From Clostridiales bacterium (lineage in GTDB: Bacteria; Bacillota; Clostridia; Christensenellales; Aristaeellaceae): a stretch of 64,000 nt of DNA. The translations under genes were made by a program, and so were the position numbers. Positions 40,251 to 50,759 of the stretch are shown here, one piece after another. The notes under the pieces are model-generated. The model did no database searches. It saw nothing but the letters and a program-made list of their open reading frames with translations, and was not told the origin of the DNA. The stretch is from contig SVGM01000012.1 of the NCBI GenBank assembly GCA_015056365.1, forward strand, positions 1 to 64,000, in the 5' to 3' direction. Each line of letters begins with the position of its first letter. Positions within the stretch are counted from its first letter, which is position 1.

Positions 40251-40982
40251 TTACCGACAATATACCTCAATAGCCTGACTGGCAAACTGCGCTGTTCCCT
40301 CGCCGCCGGCCTTGTCGATGTTGCGGGCAAACCGCTCATCCATCACATACATCTGCCCGAGGCCCCGCAGTGTTTCTTTGTCGCAGGGGTAAAAGCAGTC
40401 GGTGATCAGCTGCTGCAGGGCTGCTACCTCCTGCTGTACCTCGGGTGCATCCGGGCCTTTCTCCCGCAATGCCCCAATAGCTGCCAGCTTGGCCAGCAGC
40501 CGGTTGCCATCCTGCACCTGCTGCTGGTGGGAGTGCTTTGCGCCCTGCTGCTCCCAGCCCTGCCACGCTGCGGTGCTGCCCCACTTTTCTTTGGCTTCCG
40601 CTTGCAGCTTTTCCTGCTCAGACTTATCAAAAACCTGAAAATCCATACGAATCTCTCCTTGCTTTTCCATGTCACGGGCAAAGGCGATGATGCCGTCAAG
40701 CCGCTTCCGCTGGCTTTCCAGCAGCTGAATCTGACGGGCCAGAGCCTCCCTGGGATCGTAGGCGGGATCATCCAGTATCGCCCTGATCTCCTTGAGGGGA
40801 AAACCCAGCTCCCGATAGATCAGGATGCTCTGCAGCCGCTTGAGGGCTTTGTCATCATAGAGGCGGTACCCGGCCTCTGTGACCTGCGACGGCTTCAGCA
40901 GCCCCAGCTGGTCGTAGTGATGCAGCGTGCGCACGCTGACACTGGTTATTTCGCTGACCTGATGTACCGTCTGCATGTGCAT
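40251..40982 (-). CDS. MerR family regulator with TipAS-like C-terminus
   Basis: VHQVSEITSVSVRTLHHYDQLGLLKPSQVTEAGYRLYDD; C-terminal EKWGSTAAW and YPCDKETLRGLGQMYVMDERFARNID. Confidence 0.9.
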   Translation of the reverse strand: MHMQTVHQVSEITSVSVRTLHHYDQLGLLKPSQVTEAGYRLYDDKALKRLQSILIYRELGFPLKEIRAILDDPAYDPREALARQIQLLESQRKRLDGIIAFARDMEKQGEIRMDFQVFDKSEQEKLQAEAKEKWGSTAAWQGWEQQGAKHSHQQQVQDGNRLLAKLAAIGALREKGPDAPEVQQEVAALQQLITDCFYPCDKETLRGLGQMYVMDERFARNIDKAGGEGTAQFASQAIEVYCR

Positions 40983-41216
40983 TCCATTCCCTTCCTTCGC
41001 CCTTCCATGATAGCATAAACCATAACGTAACGTAAGGGTCAATGGGTATTTTGAGAAATTAGCAGCAAATGCCGGTCTGGTGTGTAGTCTGGCATTTGCA
41101 GTTTGATATTCGGGTTATGCTTCCTTGGTTTGGTTTTGCGCCTTGCGCTGATAAAGCAATACGCATCCCAGCCCCAGCACAAAACCTGAATATCAAAAAA
41201 CTCCCACCCCTGTGCC

Positions 41217-41297
41217 CATGAAATGGGCACAGAGAGTGGGATTTCAAAGGGCCTCAGGCCCTTTGGCGGGGTGCAGGGGCAGCGCCCCTGCCCTCAC
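41217..41297. repeat. Intergenic hairpin block downstream of pyrI
   Basis: TGTGCCCATGAAATGGGCACA; AAAGGGCCTCAGGCCCTTT; GCAGGGGCAGCGCCCCTGC. Confidence 0.75.
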
Positions 41298-41707
41298 GCC
41301 TTGCTCTCGCAATACAGGCACCGGTACACGCCCTTCTGGCGATTGGCCAGCTTGAAAATATGGGGCAGTTCCTGCTCGATGGTGGTAATGCAACGGGGAT
41401 TTTTGCAGCTGATCACGCCCACCAGCTTTTCGGGCAGTTCAGGGTGGCGCTTTTCCATCTCTTCGCCTTCCCGGATGATGTTCACGGTACAATCGGGGGC
41501 AAGGTAGCCCAGCACGTCCCAGTTCAGGTCGATGACCTCGTCCAGCTTGATGATGTCCTTGCGGCCCATCTTGCGGCTGGAAACGTTCTTAAGCAGGGCA
41601 ACGGAGCAGTCCAGCCGGTCCAGCTTCAGGTACTGGTAGAGCAGCATGGCCTTGCCAGCGGGAATGTGGTCGATGACGATGCCGTTTTTGATGGAATCAA
41701 TGGTCAT
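41294..41707 (-). CDS. pyrI: Aspartate carbamoyltransferase regulatory subunit
   Basis: [22 protein letters not shown]; zinc motif CKNPRC...CLYC. Confidence 0.95.
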   Translation of the reverse strand: MTIDSIKNGIVIDHIPAGKAMLLYQYLKLDRLDCSVALLKNVSSRKMGRKDIIKLDEVIDLNWDVLGYLAPDCTVNIIREGEEMEKRHPELPEKLVGVISCKNPRCITTIEQELPHIFKLANRQKGVYRCLYCESKA

Positions 41708-42621
41708 TTGCCCGCCTCCTCCAGCAGTTTCAGAATCAGGGCCATGCGGATGAACTTGCCGTTGAGCGCCTGCCGGAAGTAGCAGGCACGGGGATCATCG
41801 TCCACGGCCACGGCGATCTCGTTCACACGGGGCAGGGGATGAAGGATGCTCAGGGTTTCCTTGGCATTCTTCAGCTTGTCCGGGGTGAGGATGTAGCTGT
41901 CTTTGAGGCGCAGGTACTCTTCCTCGTTGAAGAAACGCTCCCGTTGCACGCGGGTCATATAGAGGATGTCCAGCTCAGGCATCACGCTGTCAAGGTCGGT
42001 GGTCTGCTTGTACTGGAGCCCCTTTTCCTTGATGAGATCCTTCACATAGCTGGGCACCTTCAGCTCCTGCGGGGAGATGAGGATGAACTTCACGTTCTCG
42101 TAGCGGCTGAGGGCAGTGATGAGGCTGTGGACGGTGCGGCCGAATTTCAGGTCGCCGCAGAAGCCCACGGTCAGGCCGTCGAAGTGGCCCTTTTCCCGCT
42201 TGATGGTAAGCAGGTCGGTCAGGGTCTGGGTGGGATGGTTGTGACCGCCGTCACCCGCATTGATGACGGGAATGTCGCTGCGCATGGCAGCCACCAGCGG
42301 CGCACCCTCCTTGAAGTGGCGCATGGCGGCGATGTCCGCATAGCAGCCGATCATCTTGATGGTGTCGGCAACGCTCTCACCTTTGGCAGAGGAGGAGTTG
42401 CCCGCATCGGAAAAGCCGATCACGTGGCCGCCCAGCTCGTACATGGCCGCCTCAAAGCTCAGGCGGGTGCGGGTGGAAGGCTCGAAGAACAGGGCCGCCA
42501 GCTTCTTGCCCGCGCACTTGTGGGCGTAATCTGCCGGATGGGCGATGATGTCGTTGGCGGTTTCAATCAGCTCGTCAATCTCAGCCGTGGTCAGATCCAG
42601 AATGTCGATGAGATGTCTCAT
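41704..42621 (-). CDS. pyrB: Aspartate carbamoyltransferase catalytic subunit
   Basis: [39 protein letters not shown]. Confidence 0.97.
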   Translation of the reverse strand: MRHLIDILDLTTAEIDELIETANDIIAHPADYAHKCAGKKLAALFFEPSTRTRLSFEAAMYELGGHVIGFSDAGNSSSAKGESVADTIKMIGCYADIAAMRHFKEGAPLVAAMRSDIPVINAGDGGHNHPTQTLTDLLTIKREKGHFDGLTVGFCGDLKFGRTVHSLITALSRYENVKFILISPQELKVPSYVKDLIKEKGLQYKQTTDLDSVMPELDILYMTRVQRERFFNEEEYLRLKDSYILTPDKLKNAKETLSILHPLPRVNEIAVAVDDDPRACYFRQALNGKFIRMALILKLLEEAGK

Positions 42622-43274
42622 GCCTTTGCTCCGTTCACAGCCAGATAGTTCTTGATGCGCTCAACATTCTCGGCGTTCTTCTCATCCTCTTCCAGATACT
42701 CGATGATGTCGTACACATCCACCACTGAGTACACCGGGAAGCCGAACTCTTCGGCCACTTCGCTGAGCGCACTCTTGTCGGTCTTGCCCTTTTCCTTGCG
42801 GTCCACCATGATGAAGGCAGCGGCGATCTTGGTGCCTTCCAGCGGGCTGAGGATGTTGACGCTTTCCCGGATGGCGGTACCGGCGGTGATCACGTCCTCG
42901 GTGATGACGATCTCTTCACCAGCCTTGGGCACATAACCCACAAACACGCCGCCCTCGCCGTGATCCTTGGCTTCCTTGCGGTTGAAGAAGAAAGGAACGT
43001 CAAGGCCTTCCTTGCTCAGGGCGATGGCAGCGGACACGGAGATGGAGATGCCCTTGTAGGCGGGGCCGTAGAGCACGGTGCGGCGGTTGCCCACCTTCTC
43101 CAGATAGGACTTGGCATAGAATTCGCCCAGCTTGGCGATCTGGTCGCCGGTCTTGATGTCACCGGCATTGATAAAGTAAGGAATCTTGCGGCCGCTCTTG
43201 GCAGTGAAGTCGCCGAACTTCAGCACGCCAGCGCCTTCCAGAAACTGAATAAACTCTCTCTTGTATGCTTCCAT
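42618..43274 (-). CDS. pyrE: Orotate phosphoribosyltransferase
   Basis: [19 protein letters not shown] and [17 protein letters not shown]. Confidence 0.95.
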   Translation of the reverse strand: MEAYKREFIQFLEGAGVLKFGDFTAKSGRKIPYFINAGDIKTGDQIAKLGEFYAKSYLEKVGNRRTVLYGPAYKGISISVSAAIALSKEGLDVPFFFNRKEAKDHGEGGVFVGYVPKAGEEIVITEDVITAGTAIRESVNILSPLEGTKIAAAFIMVDRKEKGKTDKSALSEVAEEFGFPVYSVVDVYDIIEYLEEDEKNAENVERIKNYLAVNGAKA

Positions 43275-43314
43275 GGTGATGAGGCTCCTTTCGAACTTGA
43301 GGTTGCTCCGCAGG

Positions 43315-43400
43315 GCCAAAGGGCGCTGCCCTTTGGAAACCCGGCAGGGGGATGATCCCCCTGCACCCCGCTTATTGCGCCATTTCATGGCGCAAAGGGG
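43315..43400. repeat. Intergenic hairpin block inside the pyr operon
   Basis: CCAAAGGGCGCTGCCCTTTGG; GCAGGGGGATGATCCCCCTGC; TTGCGCCATTTCATGGCGCAA. Confidence 0.78.
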
Positions 43401-43452
43401 TTACAGGGGGGAGTGTGCAGGGTAAATCTTGAAAATCGTTGCAAAATAATCG

Positions 43453-43935
43453 TTACAGAATCGAAATGCCGTAATCCAGAATCACGTTGCCATTTTCATC
43501 TGGGGTGGTAAACCTTGGGCACTGGTAGCGCTCGAAGCACCAGTTATCCTCCCAGCGGGTCAGATTCAGGGCTTTCATGGCATCCAGACATTGGCTGTGG
43601 GTTTCCGGGGAGTAGAAGTCGGGGCTGCCTTCCTTGGCTTGCAGGTAGCACACGGCATAGTCGGTGGGCGGGATGTCCGTCGCTTCAAAGCCCTCCGGAA
43701 CAGGCGTATCCTGCGGAAACAGCATGCCGATCCAGCGTTCCGGTCTGCCGTCTGTGATGCGTACCATGCCGAAGTAGGCGTCCCCGTTGAAGGGCAGCCG
43801 GGGCTGGGTTTCCAGCTGGTCAAACCAGCCGCTTATCCACCACTCGCCCCAGTTGGGGGAGGCTTCGTAGCGTTTGCCAATGAGCCGGGCGGCAGGGCAA
43901 TGTTCTTTCTTGATGTCCAGAATCTTTACTGCCAT
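43453..43935 (-). CDS. Uncharacterised protein, possibly a GyrI-like/effector-binding fold
   Basis: MAVKILDIKKEHCPAARLIGKRYEASPNWGEWWISGWFDQLE; located between pyrF and pyrE. Confidence 0.65.
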   Translation of the reverse strand: MAVKILDIKKEHCPAARLIGKRYEASPNWGEWWISGWFDQLETQPRLPFNGDAYFGMVRITDGRPERWIGMLFPQDTPVPEGFEATDIPPTDYAVCYLQAKEGSPDFYSPETHSQCLDAMKALNLTRWEDNWCFERYQCPRFTTPDENGNVILDYGISIL

Positions 43936-43969
43936 GGTGCAGCCTCCCTTCAGCCGGTCTGTGGCTGTT

Positions 43970-44671
43970 TTATTCACCCACAAACTCGCTGACGCAGCGC
44001 TTGTAAGCAGCCACGGGATCCTCAGCAGCGGTGATGGGACGACCCACAACGATCATATCGGAGCCGATTTCACGGGCGGCGGCGGGGGTCATGACCCGCT
44101 TCTGGTCGCCTACATCGCCGTCGGCAAAGCGCACGCCGGGGGTGATGGTCAGGAACTGCTGGCCGCAGCGGTCGTGCACCTTGCCAGCCTCCAGAGGAGA
44201 GCAGACCACGCCGTCCAGACCGGCATTCTTGGCGGTCTCGGCGTAGTGCATCACCACTTCGTCGATGGGCTCCTTGATGAGCAGGTCACGCTCCATGGCT
44301 TCCTGATCGGTGGAGGTGAGCTGGGTGACGGCGATCAGCAGGGGACGGGTGCCGTCTTCACGGGTGAGGCCTTCGATGGCGGCCTGCATCATGGCGGTGG
44401 TGCCGGCGGCGTGCAGGTTGGTCACGTCCACATCCAGATTGCGAAGCACCGCCATGGCCTTCTTGACGGTGTTGGGAATGTCGTGCAGCTTCAGATCCAG
44501 GAAGATCTTGTGGCCGCGGCGCTTGATCTCACGCACGATTTCGGGGCCCTCGGCGTAGTACAGCTCCATGCCGATCTTCACAAAGGGCTTCACATCGGTG
44601 AACTTGTCCAGAAAGGCGAGGGTGGCTTCGCGGCTGGCGAAGTCGCAGGCGATAATAACGTCTCTTTTCAT
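43970..44671 (-). CDS. pyrF: Orotidine-5'-phosphate decarboxylase
   Basis: [17 protein letters not shown] and [17 protein letters not shown]. Confidence 0.95.
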   Translation of the reverse strand: MKRDVIIACDFASREATLAFLDKFTDVKPFVKIGMELYYAEGPEIVREIKRRGHKIFLDLKLHDIPNTVKKAMAVLRNLDVDVTNLHAAGTTAMMQAAIEGLTREDGTRPLLIAVTQLTSTDQEAMERDLLIKEPIDEVVMHYAETAKNAGLDGVVCSPLEAGKVHDRCGQQFLTITPGVRFADGDVGDQKRVMTPAAAREIGSDMIVVGRPITAAEDPVAAYKRCVSEFVGE

Positions 44672-45582
44672 GCGTGTGCTCCTCCTATGATGTCACTCAG
44701 GTTGGTGATATGGTATTTCGCCATGGCGGCGGGAAGATCGTCGATGATCTGCTTCGAGGCGCAGGGGTCGATCAGGTTGGCCGCGCCCACCTGCACAGCG
44801 GTGGCACCGGCCAGCATCATTTCGATCACATCCTCAGCAGTGGATACACCGCCCATGCCGATGATGGGGATCTTAACCGCATCGTACACCTGATACACCA
44901 TGCGAACCGCCACCGGGAAGATGGCACTGCCGGAGAAGCCGCCCATCTTGTTGGCGATGACGGGCTTTTTGCGGTTCAGGTCGATGCGCATGCCCAAAAG
45001 GGTGTTAATCAGGCTCAGGCCGTCGGCACCGGCATCCTCGCAGGCCTTGGCGATGGAAACGATGTCCGTCACGTTGGGGCTGAGCTTGATGTAAACGGGC
45101 TTTGTGCAGACCGCCTTGACCGCACGGGTCACTTCCACAGCTGCCTCCGGGGAGGTGCCGAAGCTCATGCCGCCGCCGTGTACGTTGGGGCAGGACACGT
45201 TCACTTCGATCAGGCCCACCTGCTCTTCCTTGTCCAGCTTGCGGGCGCAGTCCACGTACTCTTCCACGGAAAAGCCGCTGATGTTGGCAATGACCGGCTT
45301 GTGGAAGCACTGCTTCAGCTTGGGCAGTTCCTCAGCGATCACCTTGTCCACGCCGGGATTCTGCAAGCCTACGGCGTTGATCATGCCCATGGGGCATTCC
45401 GCAATGCGGGGCGTGGGGTTGCCGAAGCGGGGCTCCCGGGTGGTACCCTTGAAGGAGAAGGAGCCCAGCACGTTAATATCGTACCATTCGGTGAACTCGT
45501 AGCCGTAGCCGAAGGTGCCGCTGGCGGGGATCACCGGGTTATCCAGCTGGAGACCGGACAGGTTCACATTCAGGTTTACCAT
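44668..45582 (-). CDS. pyrD: Dihydroorotate dehydrogenase (NAD-type, catalytic subunit)
   Basis: [54 protein letters not shown]. Confidence 0.95.
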   Translation of the reverse strand: MVNLNVNLSGLQLDNPVIPASGTFGYGYEFTEWYDINVLGSFSFKGTTREPRFGNPTPRIAECPMGMINAVGLQNPGVDKVIAEELPKLKQCFHKPVIANISGFSVEEYVDCARKLDKEEQVGLIEVNVSCPNVHGGGMSFGTSPEAAVEVTRAVKAVCTKPVYIKLSPNVTDIVSIAKACEDAGADGLSLINTLLGMRIDLNRKKPVIANKMGGFSGSAIFPVAVRMVYQVYDAVKIPIIGMGGVSTAEDVIEMMLAGATAVQVGAANLIDPCASKQIIDDLPAAMAKYHITNLSDIIGGAHA

Positions 45583-46298
45583 ATGATCTCCTCCTTTACC
45601 AGCACGGGGCCGTCCTTGCAGATGCGCTTGTTACCGTACTTGGTCTTGCAGCTGCAGCCCATGCAGGCGCCGAAGCCACAGCCCATGCGCTCCTCAAAGG
45701 AGAACTGGCCGCTGGTTTCGGAAGCGTTGTACACGGCTTTGAGCATGGGTTCGGGGCCGCAGGTGTAGATGTGGGTGTAGCCGGGCTGCATGGCGTTGGT
45801 AACGAAGCCCTTCACGCCGCAGGAGCCGTCCACGGTGGTGACGGTCACATCGCAGCCGAGGGCGGCGAACTCCTGCTCGTAGAAGATTTCGTCCTTGGTG
45901 TTGAAGCCGAGGATTACGGACACCTGCTTACCCTGCGTCCGCAGCAGCTTTGCCGCCAGATACAGGGGAGGCACGCCCACGCCGCCGCCGATGAGCAACG
46001 GGTGGTCGCCGGAGGTGGTCAGGTCGTAGCCGTTGCCAAGGCCGGTGAGCACGTCCAGCGTGCCCCCGGTCATCTGGCTCATCTGCTCGGTGCCCTTGCC
46101 CACTACTTTGTAGATGAGCGTCAGGGTATCGCCCTCCACATCGCACACGGAGATGGGACGGCGCAGGAACAGCCCATCCAGCTTGATGTTCACAAACTGG
46201 CCCGTGCGGATGCCCTCGGTGTCGCCTTTGAGCTTCATGCGGTACACATTGCTGGTGAGGGCAGTGTTTTCAATCACTTGGAAAAATGCCTGTTTCAT
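45576..46298 (-). CDS. pyrK: Dihydroorotate dehydrogenase electron transfer subunit
   Basis: FAD/NAD domain and C-terminal MGCGFGACMGCSCKTKYG...CKDGPVL 2Fe-2S motif. Confidence 0.94.
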   Translation of the reverse strand: MKQAFFQVIENTALTSNVYRMKLKGDTEGIRTGQFVNIKLDGLFLRRPISVCDVEGDTLTLIYKVVGKGTEQMSQMTGGTLDVLTGLGNGYDLTTSGDHPLLIGGGVGVPPLYLAAKLLRTQGKQVSVILGFNTKDEIFYEQEFAALGCDVTVTTVDGSCGVKGFVTNAMQPGYTHIYTCGPEPMLKAVYNASETSGQFSFEERMGCGFGACMGCSCKTKYGNKRICKDGPVLVKEEIIW

Positions 46299-46307
46299 AA
46301 GCGCTCC

Positions 46308-49300
46308 TTATGCGTCGATGGTGGAGATGCACATGGTGGTCTCTTCCAGCACGTCCAGCAGCACCCGGACGGTATCCAGCGCCGTGAACACGCTCACGTT
46401 GTTCTCGGTGGCGCAGCAGCGGATCTTGTAGCCGTCGCTCATCTGGTCGGCAGAGCCGATGTCACGGGTGTTGAGCACATAGGCCAAGTGACCCTGACGG
46501 ATGGCATCCAGAATCTCTTCGCTGCCGTCCCGGAGCTTCTTGCGCTCATGGGTGCGGATGCCGTTCTGCTTGAGGAAGGTAGCGGTGCCGGAGGTGGCCT
46601 CGATGTTGAAGCCCAGGTTGTAGAAGCGGCGGATCAGAGGCAGGGCCTCTTCCTTGTCCTTATCGGCGATGGTGCAGAACACGGTGCCGTAGTTCTGCAG
46701 GTGCATGCCGGAGGCTTCCAGCGCCTTATACAGGGCACGGTTCAGCTTGTCATCGTAGCCGATGGCTTCGCCGGTGGACTTCATTTCGGGGCTCAGGTAG
46801 GCGTCCAGACCACGGATCTTGCTGAAGGAGAACACGGGCACCTTCACATACCAGCGCTTCTTCTCTTCGGGGTACAGGTCGAAGTAGCCCTGCTCCTTGA
46901 GGCTCTTGCCGAGGATGACCTCGGTGGCGATGTCCGCAAGGCTGTAGCCGGTGGCCTTGGAGAGGAAGGGCACGGTACGGGAGGAGCGGGGGTTGACCTC
47001 GATGATGTACACGTTCTCGTTCTTATCCACGATGAACTGGATGTTGTACAGACCCACGATGCCGATGCCCAGACCCAGCTGCTTGGCATACTGGAGAATG
47101 GTGCCCTTGACCTTGTTGGAGATGGAGAAGGCGGGGTAGACGCTGATGGAGTCGCCGGAGTGGATACCGGTGCGCTCGACCAGCTCCATGATGCCGGGCA
47201 CGAACACGTCCCGACCGTCGCAGATGGCGTCCACTTCCACTTCCTTGCCCACGATGTAGTGGTCCACCAGCACGGGCTTATCCTCGTCGATTTCCACGGC
47301 GGTCTTCAGGTAGTGGCGCAGCTGGCTTTCGTTGCCCACGATCTGCATGGCACGGCCGCCCAGCACGAAGCTGGGACGCACCAGCACCGGGTAGCCCACC
47401 TGAGCGGCGGCCTTTACGCCGTCCTCGATGTTGGTAACGGCATGGCCTTCGGGCTGGGGAATGCCCAGTTCTTCGAGGATCTTCTCGAAGGAGTCACGGT
47501 TTTCGGCCCGCTCGATGGCTTCACAATCGGTGCCGATGATCTTCACGCCACGCTTCATCAGAGGCTCGGCCAGATTGATGGCGGTCTGGCCACCCAGAGA
47601 GGCAATGACGCCTTCGGGCTTTTCGAACTCGATGATGTTCATCACATCTTCGGGGGTCAGCGGCTCGAAGTAGAGCTTGTCGGCGGTGGTATAGTCGGTG
47701 GAGACGGTCTCCGGGTTGTTGTTGATGATGATGGCCTCGTAGCCGCTCTTTTTAATGGTTGTGACGGCGTGAACGGTGGAGTAGTCGAATTCCACGCCCT
47801 GACCGATGCGGATGGGGCCTGCGCCCAGCACGATGATCTTCTTCTTGTCGCCCAGACGGGAATCATTGTTGCCGGTGTAGGAGGAGTAGAAGTAGGGGAT
47901 GTAGGCATTGGTATGGCAGGTGTCCACCATGCGGTAGGCGGGCATCATATTTTCCTGCTTGCGCAGGTTCCACACGTCGATCTCACTCACATTCCACAGC
48001 TTGGCAATGAAGGGGTCGGAGAAGCCCATCTTCTTGGCGTCGTCCAAGGCGCGTACATCCAGCCGGTTGGCCTTGAGGATGATTTCCATGTCCACGATGC
48101 GCTGGAAGGCCTCAAGGAACAGCATGGTGATCTTGGTCACTTCGTGGATTTTCTCAAGGCTCACGCCCAGACGGATCAGCTGCATCACGGCGAACAGGTT
48201 GTCGCTCTTGAAGGTCTTCAGGTAATCAAGCAGCTCACTTTCGCTCATGTTGTCAAACTTGGGCATGTACAGGTGGTTCACGCCGATTTCAAGGCAGCGG
48301 GCGGATTTGAGCAGGCTTTCTTCCAGATTGGAGCCGATGCCCATTACCTCGCCGGTGGCCTTCATCTGGGTGCCCAGCTGGTTGGAGGCGCTGGTGAACT
48401 TGTCGAAGGGGAAGCGGGGCAGCTTGGCCACCACATAGTCGAGGCTGGGCTCGAAAGCGGCGTTGGTGTTGGCGATTTCGATCTCTTCCAGCGTCATGCC
48501 CACGGCGATCTTAGCGGTGACACGGGCGATGGGGTAGCCGCTGGCCTTGGAGGCCAGAGCGGAGGAACGGCTCACACGGGGGTTGACCTCGATGAGGTAG
48601 TACTCGCTGCTTTCGGGGTTGAGGGCAAACTGCACGTTGCAGCCGCCTTCGATTTTCAGCTCCCGGATAATTTTGAGGGCGCTGTCATTGAGCATTTTCA
48701 GGTCGTGGTCGTTGAGGCTCAGGATGGGGGCTACCACGGCAGAGTCGCCTGTGTGAACGCCCACGGGGTCGATGTTCTCCATGCCGCAGATGGTGATGGC
48801 ATGGTCGGTGGAGTCGCGCATGACCTCGAACTCGATCTCCTTGTAGCCCTTTACGCTCTTTTCGATGAGCACCTGATGCACAGGGGACAGCTTGAAGGCG
48901 TTCAGGCCGATCTCGATCAGCTCTTCTTCGTTGTCGGCAAAGCCGCCGCCGGTGCCGCCCAAGGTGAAGGCGGGACGCAGCACCACCGGGTAGCCGATGC
49001 GCTCAGCAGCAGCCTTGGCTTCGTCCAGATTGTAGGTAATCTCGGAGGGGATGGTAGGCTCGCCAATGGACTGGCACAGCTCCTTGAACATTTCGCGGTC
49101 CTCAGCCCGCTCGATGCTGGCGCTGCTGGTGCCCAGCAGTTCCACATGGCACTCCCGGAGCACGCCCTTCTTTTCCAGCTGCATGGCAAGGTTCAGGCCG
49201 GTCTGGCCGCCGATGCCAGGCACGATGGCATCGGGACGCTCGTAGCGCAGGATGCGGGCCACAAATTCCAGCGTCAGGGGCTCCATGTACACCTTGTCGG

Positions 49301-49481
49301 CGATGGAGGTATCGGTCATGATGGTGGCCGGGTTGGAGTTGGCCAGCACCACTTCGTAGCCCTCTTCCTTCAGGGCCAGACAGGCCTGGGTACCGGCATA
49401 GTCAAACTCTGCCGCCTGGCCGATGACGATGGGGCCGGAACCGATGATGAGGATCTTCTTGATGTCTGTACGCTTTGGCAT
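46308..49481 (-). CDS. carB: Carbamoyl-phosphate synthase large subunit
   Basis: MPKRTDIKKILIIGSGPIVIGQAAEFDYAGTQAC; duplicated ATP-grasp halves. Confidence 0.97.
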   Translation of the reverse strand: MPKRTDIKKILIIGSGPIVIGQAAEFDYAGTQACLALKEEGYEVVLANSNPATIMTDTSIADKVYMEPLTLEFVARILRYERPDAIVPGIGGQTGLNLAMQLEKKGVLRECHVELLGTSSASIERAEDREMFKELCQSIGEPTIPSEITYNLDEAKAAAERIGYPVVLRPAFTLGGTGGGFADNEEELIEIGLNAFKLSPVHQVLIEKSVKGYKEIEFEVMRDSTDHAITICGMENIDPVGVHTGDSAVVAPILSLNDHDLKMLNDSALKIIRELKIEGGCNVQFALNPESSEYYLIEVNPRVSRSSALASKASGYPIARVTAKIAVGMTLEEIEIANTNAAFEPSLDYVVAKLPRFPFDKFTSASNQLGTQMKATGEVMGIGSNLEESLLKSARCLEIGVNHLYMPKFDNMSESELLDYLKTFKSDNLFAVMQLIRLGVSLEKIHEVTKITMLFLEAFQRIVDMEIILKANRLDVRALDDAKKMGFSDPFIAKLWNVSEIDVWNLRKQENMMPAYRMVDTCHTNAYIPYFYSSYTGNNDSRLGDKKKIIVLGAGPIRIGQGVEFDYSTVHAVTTIKKSGYEAIIINNNPETVSTDYTTADKLYFEPLTPEDVMNIIEFEKPEGVIASLGGQTAINLAEPLMKRGVKIIGTDCEAIERAENRDSFEKILEELGIPQPEGHAVTNIEDGVKAAAQVGYPVLVRPSFVLGGRAMQIVGNESQLRHYLKTAVEIDEDKPVLVDHYIVGKEVEVDAICDGRDVFVPGIMELVERTGIHSGDSISVYPAFSISNKVKGTILQYAKQLGLGIGIVGLYNIQFIVDKNENVYIIEVNPRSSRTVPFLSKATGYSLADIATEVILGKSLKEQGYFDLYPEEKKRWYVKVPVFSFSKIRGLDAYLSPEMKSTGEAIGYDDKLNRALYKALEASGMHLQNYGTVFCTIADKDKEEALPLIRRFYNLGFNIEATSGTATFLKQNGIRTHERKKLRDGSEEILDAIRQGHLAYVLNTRDIGSADQMSDGYKIRCCATENNVSVFTALDTVRVLLDVLEETTMCISTIDA

Positions 49482-49540
49482 GTGAACCGCCTCCTGTTAA
49501 TCTATCTGTAGGTTGAATTGGTTGGTGGGGTTGGTAGGGT

Positions 49541-50737
49541 TCAGCGGGTTTCGTAAACGGCGTTTCCGCCTTTGAAGGTGGCAACGCAGCGTCCGAAGAG
49601 CTTTGCGCCGCTAAAGGGGGTCGCCCGTCCCTTGGACTGGAAGGTGTCCGGATCCACGGTCACTTCCGCATCCAGATCCCACAGGGTGTAGTCGCCGTCA
49701 TCCAGCGGGATGCCGAACCGTTTGCGAGGGGCAAAAACCATCAGGTCCATCAGTTTATCCATGGTGATGAGACCGGGTTTGACAAAGTGGGTGTACATGA
49801 CCGCAAAGGCCGTTTCCAGCCCCACCACGCCAAAGGCGCTGCCAGAAAGGCCCTTGCCTTTTTCCTCGGCGGTGTGGGGAGCGTGGTCAGTGGCGATCAT
49901 GTCGATGGTGCCGTCCAGCAGACCTTCCACAAGGGCTTCCCGGTCTGCTGCGCTGCGCAGGGGCGGGTTCATCTTGAACCGTCCGTCCTCCTTGAGCATG
50001 CTGTCGTCCATCACCAGGTAGTGGGGGCCGGTTTCGCAGGTCACGTCCAGCCCTTCGGCTTTGGCTTTGCGGATCAGCTCCACGCTTTCCTTGGTGGAGA
50101 TGTGGCAGACGTGGTAGCTGCACCCGGTTTCCCGCACCAGCTCCAAGTCCCGGGCGATAGGGCTCCATTCGCTCTCGGAGCAGATGCCCTTGTGACCGTG
50201 AAGTTTGGCATATTCGCCGTCGTGGATGTAGCCGCCGAAAAGCAGGCTGTTGTCCTCGCAGTGGGCGGCGATGAGCCTGCCCAGCTTTTTGGCGCGGAGC
50301 ATGGCTTCTTTCATCATCTCCCGGCGCTGCACGCCTTTGCCGTCATCGGAGTAGGCGATGGCATCTTTGGCAAGGGCTTCCATATCCACCAGCTCCTCGC
50401 CCTTCTCGCCCACGGTGATGGCGGCGTAGGGATAGACGGCGATGGTGGCATCCTTACGGATGGCGTTGAGCTGGACTTGCATATGCTCCGGGCTGTCCGG
50501 CACAGGGCTGAGGTTGGGCATGGTGCATACGGCGGTGTAGCCGCCGGCAGCTGCCGATGCGCACCCGGTTGCAATCGTTTCCTTCAACAAAAAACCCGGT
50601 TCTCTGAAATGCACGTGCACATCACAGAAACCGGGAAAAATAGCATATCTGGAAGAAGAAACAACATCCCCTTCAATTTTGAGGCCACTGCGCCACGCGG
50701 CCAAAGCGGATTGATCGGTTCCATTGAACGTCGCCAT
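49541..50737 (-). CDS. pyrC: Dihydroorotase
   Basis: FPGFCDVHVHFREPGF, IATDHAPHTAEEKG; GGAAAGGAG before ATG at 50737; the longer ORF to 53122 is not coding upstream. Confidence 0.93.
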   Translation of the reverse strand: MATFNGTDQSALAAWRSGLKIEGDVVSSSRYAIFPGFCDVHVHFREPGFLLKETIATGCASAAAGGYTAVCTMPNLSPVPDSPEHMQVQLNAIRKDATIAVYPYAAITVGEKGEELVDMEALAKDAIAYSDDGKGVQRREMMKEAMLRAKKLGRLIAAHCEDNSLLFGGYIHDGEYAKLHGHKGICSESEWSPIARDLELVRETGCSYHVCHISTKESVELIRKAKAEGLDVTCETGPHYLVMDDSMLKEDGRFKMNPPLRSAADREALVEGLLDGTIDMIATDHAPHTAEEKGKGLSGSAFGVVGLETAFAVMYTHFVKPGLITMDKLMDLMVFAPRKRFGIPLDDGDYTLWDLDAEVTVDPDTFQSKGRATPFSGAKLFGRCVATFKGGNAVYETR

Positions 50738-50759
50738 GGTGAGCTCCTTTCCGCCAAAC

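Noticed and set aside
45771-49511. 1246-aa ORF antisense to pyrK/carB
   Set aside because: Shadow ORF; spans two well-supported genes, and its composition mirrors the sense codons.
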